DNA of 16,443 nucleotides, taken from the NCBI GenBank assembly GCA_002382645.1, contig DFYP01000084.1:456-16898 (forward strand). The letters are read 5' to 3'. The notes below the pieces were generated by a model. The model had not been told where the DNA came from, did no database searches, and saw only the letters and a program-made list of their open reading frames with translations. A program made the translations under genes and the position numbers. Below, piece after piece: positions 15,820-16,443 of the stretch. Each line of letters begins with the position of its first letter. Position 1 is the first letter of the stretch. Source of the stretch: Desulfovibrio sp. UBA4079 (GTDB lineage: Bacteria > Desulfobacterota > Desulfovibrionia > Desulfovibrionales > Desulfovibrionaceae).

Positions 15820-16443
15820 CTATCTGCGCTTGAAGAGCTTCTCCAGGTCCGCGGCGCCGAAGCGGACCAGGACGGGGCGGCCGTGCGGGCAAAACTCCCG
15901 CCCGGGACAGGCCAGCCAGGCCTCGAGCAGGGCCATGGCCTCGTCGCGGGCCAGGGCGTCCCCGGCCTTGATGGCCGAGCGGCAGGAGAGCAGGACCCAG
16001 AGGTCCTCAAGGCTTTTGGACTGCCCGCTCACCGCGGCCCGGAAATACCCTTTTGCCGCGCCGGTTTCAAGGCCCGGCGGCAGGGCGGTCAGGCGCGCCA
16101 ATCCGGGCTCGGCCCGGAAGCGGAAACCCAGGCGCTCCAGGTCCCCGGCGATTTCGGCCAGGCGCCCGGCCTCCTCGGGGTGCAGTTCCAGGTCCAGGGG
16201 CGCGGCCAGGGCCTGGGCCTGGCCCCGGGTGCGGCCCGCGCGCATGTTCTCGAACAGCACCCGCTCGTGGGCCGCGTGCTGGTCCAGGAGGGCCAGGCCG
16301 TCGGCGGTGCGCAGCACGAGATAGGTCCCGGCCACCTGGCCCAGGTATTCCATCCCGCCCGCGGAGGGCGGCGGCCCGGCCGGTTCCGGCGCGGGCGCGA
16401 ACAGCGGCTCGCGGGTTTCGCGCAGGCTCGCGCCGGGATCGGC
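15820..16443 (-). CDS. mutL: DNA mismatch repair protein MutL, C-terminal part (5' end outside window)
   Basis: The last 207 residues of MutL; the frame is open to the window edge and the N-terminal GHKL ATPase lies outside. The first 30 or so visible residues are a Pro/Ala-rich linker, followed by the C-terminal dimerisation/endonuclease domain starting at EYLGQVAGTYLVL. The nickase metal motif DQHAAHERVLFE (54-65) fits DQHAx2Ex4E exactly. SCRSAIKAGD (153-162) and CPHGRP (185-190) are the accompanying conserved motifs. This is therefore the endonuclease-type MutL of bacteria without MutH, not the E. coli type. The ATG at 16353 is internal, not the start. It is the most upstream visible gene of the mutL-alr-65-aa unit. 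Confidence 0.93.
   Translation of the reverse strand, partial: ADPGASLRETREPLFAPAPEPAGPPPSAGGMEYLGQVAGTYLVLRTADGLALLDQHAAHERVLFENMRAGRTRGQAQALAAPLDLELHPEEAGRLAEIAGDLERLGFRFRAEPGLARLTALPPGLETGAAKGYFRAAVSGQSKSLEDLWVLLSCRSAIKAGDALARDEAMALLEAWLACPGREFCPHGRPVLVRFGAADLEKLFKRR

Overview
The window looks like chromosomal DNA from a GC-rich deltaproteobacterium, most likely a sulfate reducer of the Desulfovibrio type (Desulfovibrionales). This is an inference from very high GC, strong G/C-ending codon preference, the gene families present (HypA/HypB nickel maturation, DUF47-Pit phosphate uptake, an NBP35/Mrp ATPase with an N-terminal Cys cluster, a liv cluster carrying CoA ligases) and a large palindromic intergenic repeat of a kind I associate with this lineage. 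No search was run.

Left part (1-8269, all minus strand): one long candidate operon. In transcription order it holds a CBS-CBS-ACT sensor protein, LivG, a FAA1-type acyl-CoA synthetase, LivH, LivM, a periplasmic binding protein, LivF and a PaaK-like CoA ligase cut by the window edge. Gaps are -1 to about 56 nt and no terminator is visible. The set is a complete branched-chain-amino-acid-type ABC importer interleaved with two adenylate-forming CoA ligases and a small-molecule sensor. It suggests import of a carboxylate (branched-chain, aromatic or fatty acid-like) coupled to CoA activation.

Middle (8270-12525, plus strand): a divergent intergenic region with a 13-bp direct repeat at 21-bp period, then hypA-hypB for [NiFe] hydrogenase maturation. 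Next comes a 344-nt non-coding region holding a 123-bp palindromic repeat, a textbook terminator, a dyad and an AT-rich leader. It is followed by the DUF47-pit phosphate pair (8-nt overlap) and a monocistronic Mrp/NBP35 Fe-S ATPase ending in a bidirectional terminator.

Right part (12525-16443, minus strand): mutL (C-terminal part only, with intact endonuclease motifs), alr (alanine racemase), a 65-aa protein of unknown function, and an orphan PhoR-like membrane histidine kinase that converges on the mrp gene. No mobile genes, CRISPR arrays, tRNAs or rRNAs were recognised. Most genes are ordinary housekeeping genes. The parts most worth a second look are the liv/CoA-ligase/CBS-ACT operon, the PaaK-like ligase without a recognisable ATP loop, and the intergenic palindromes.
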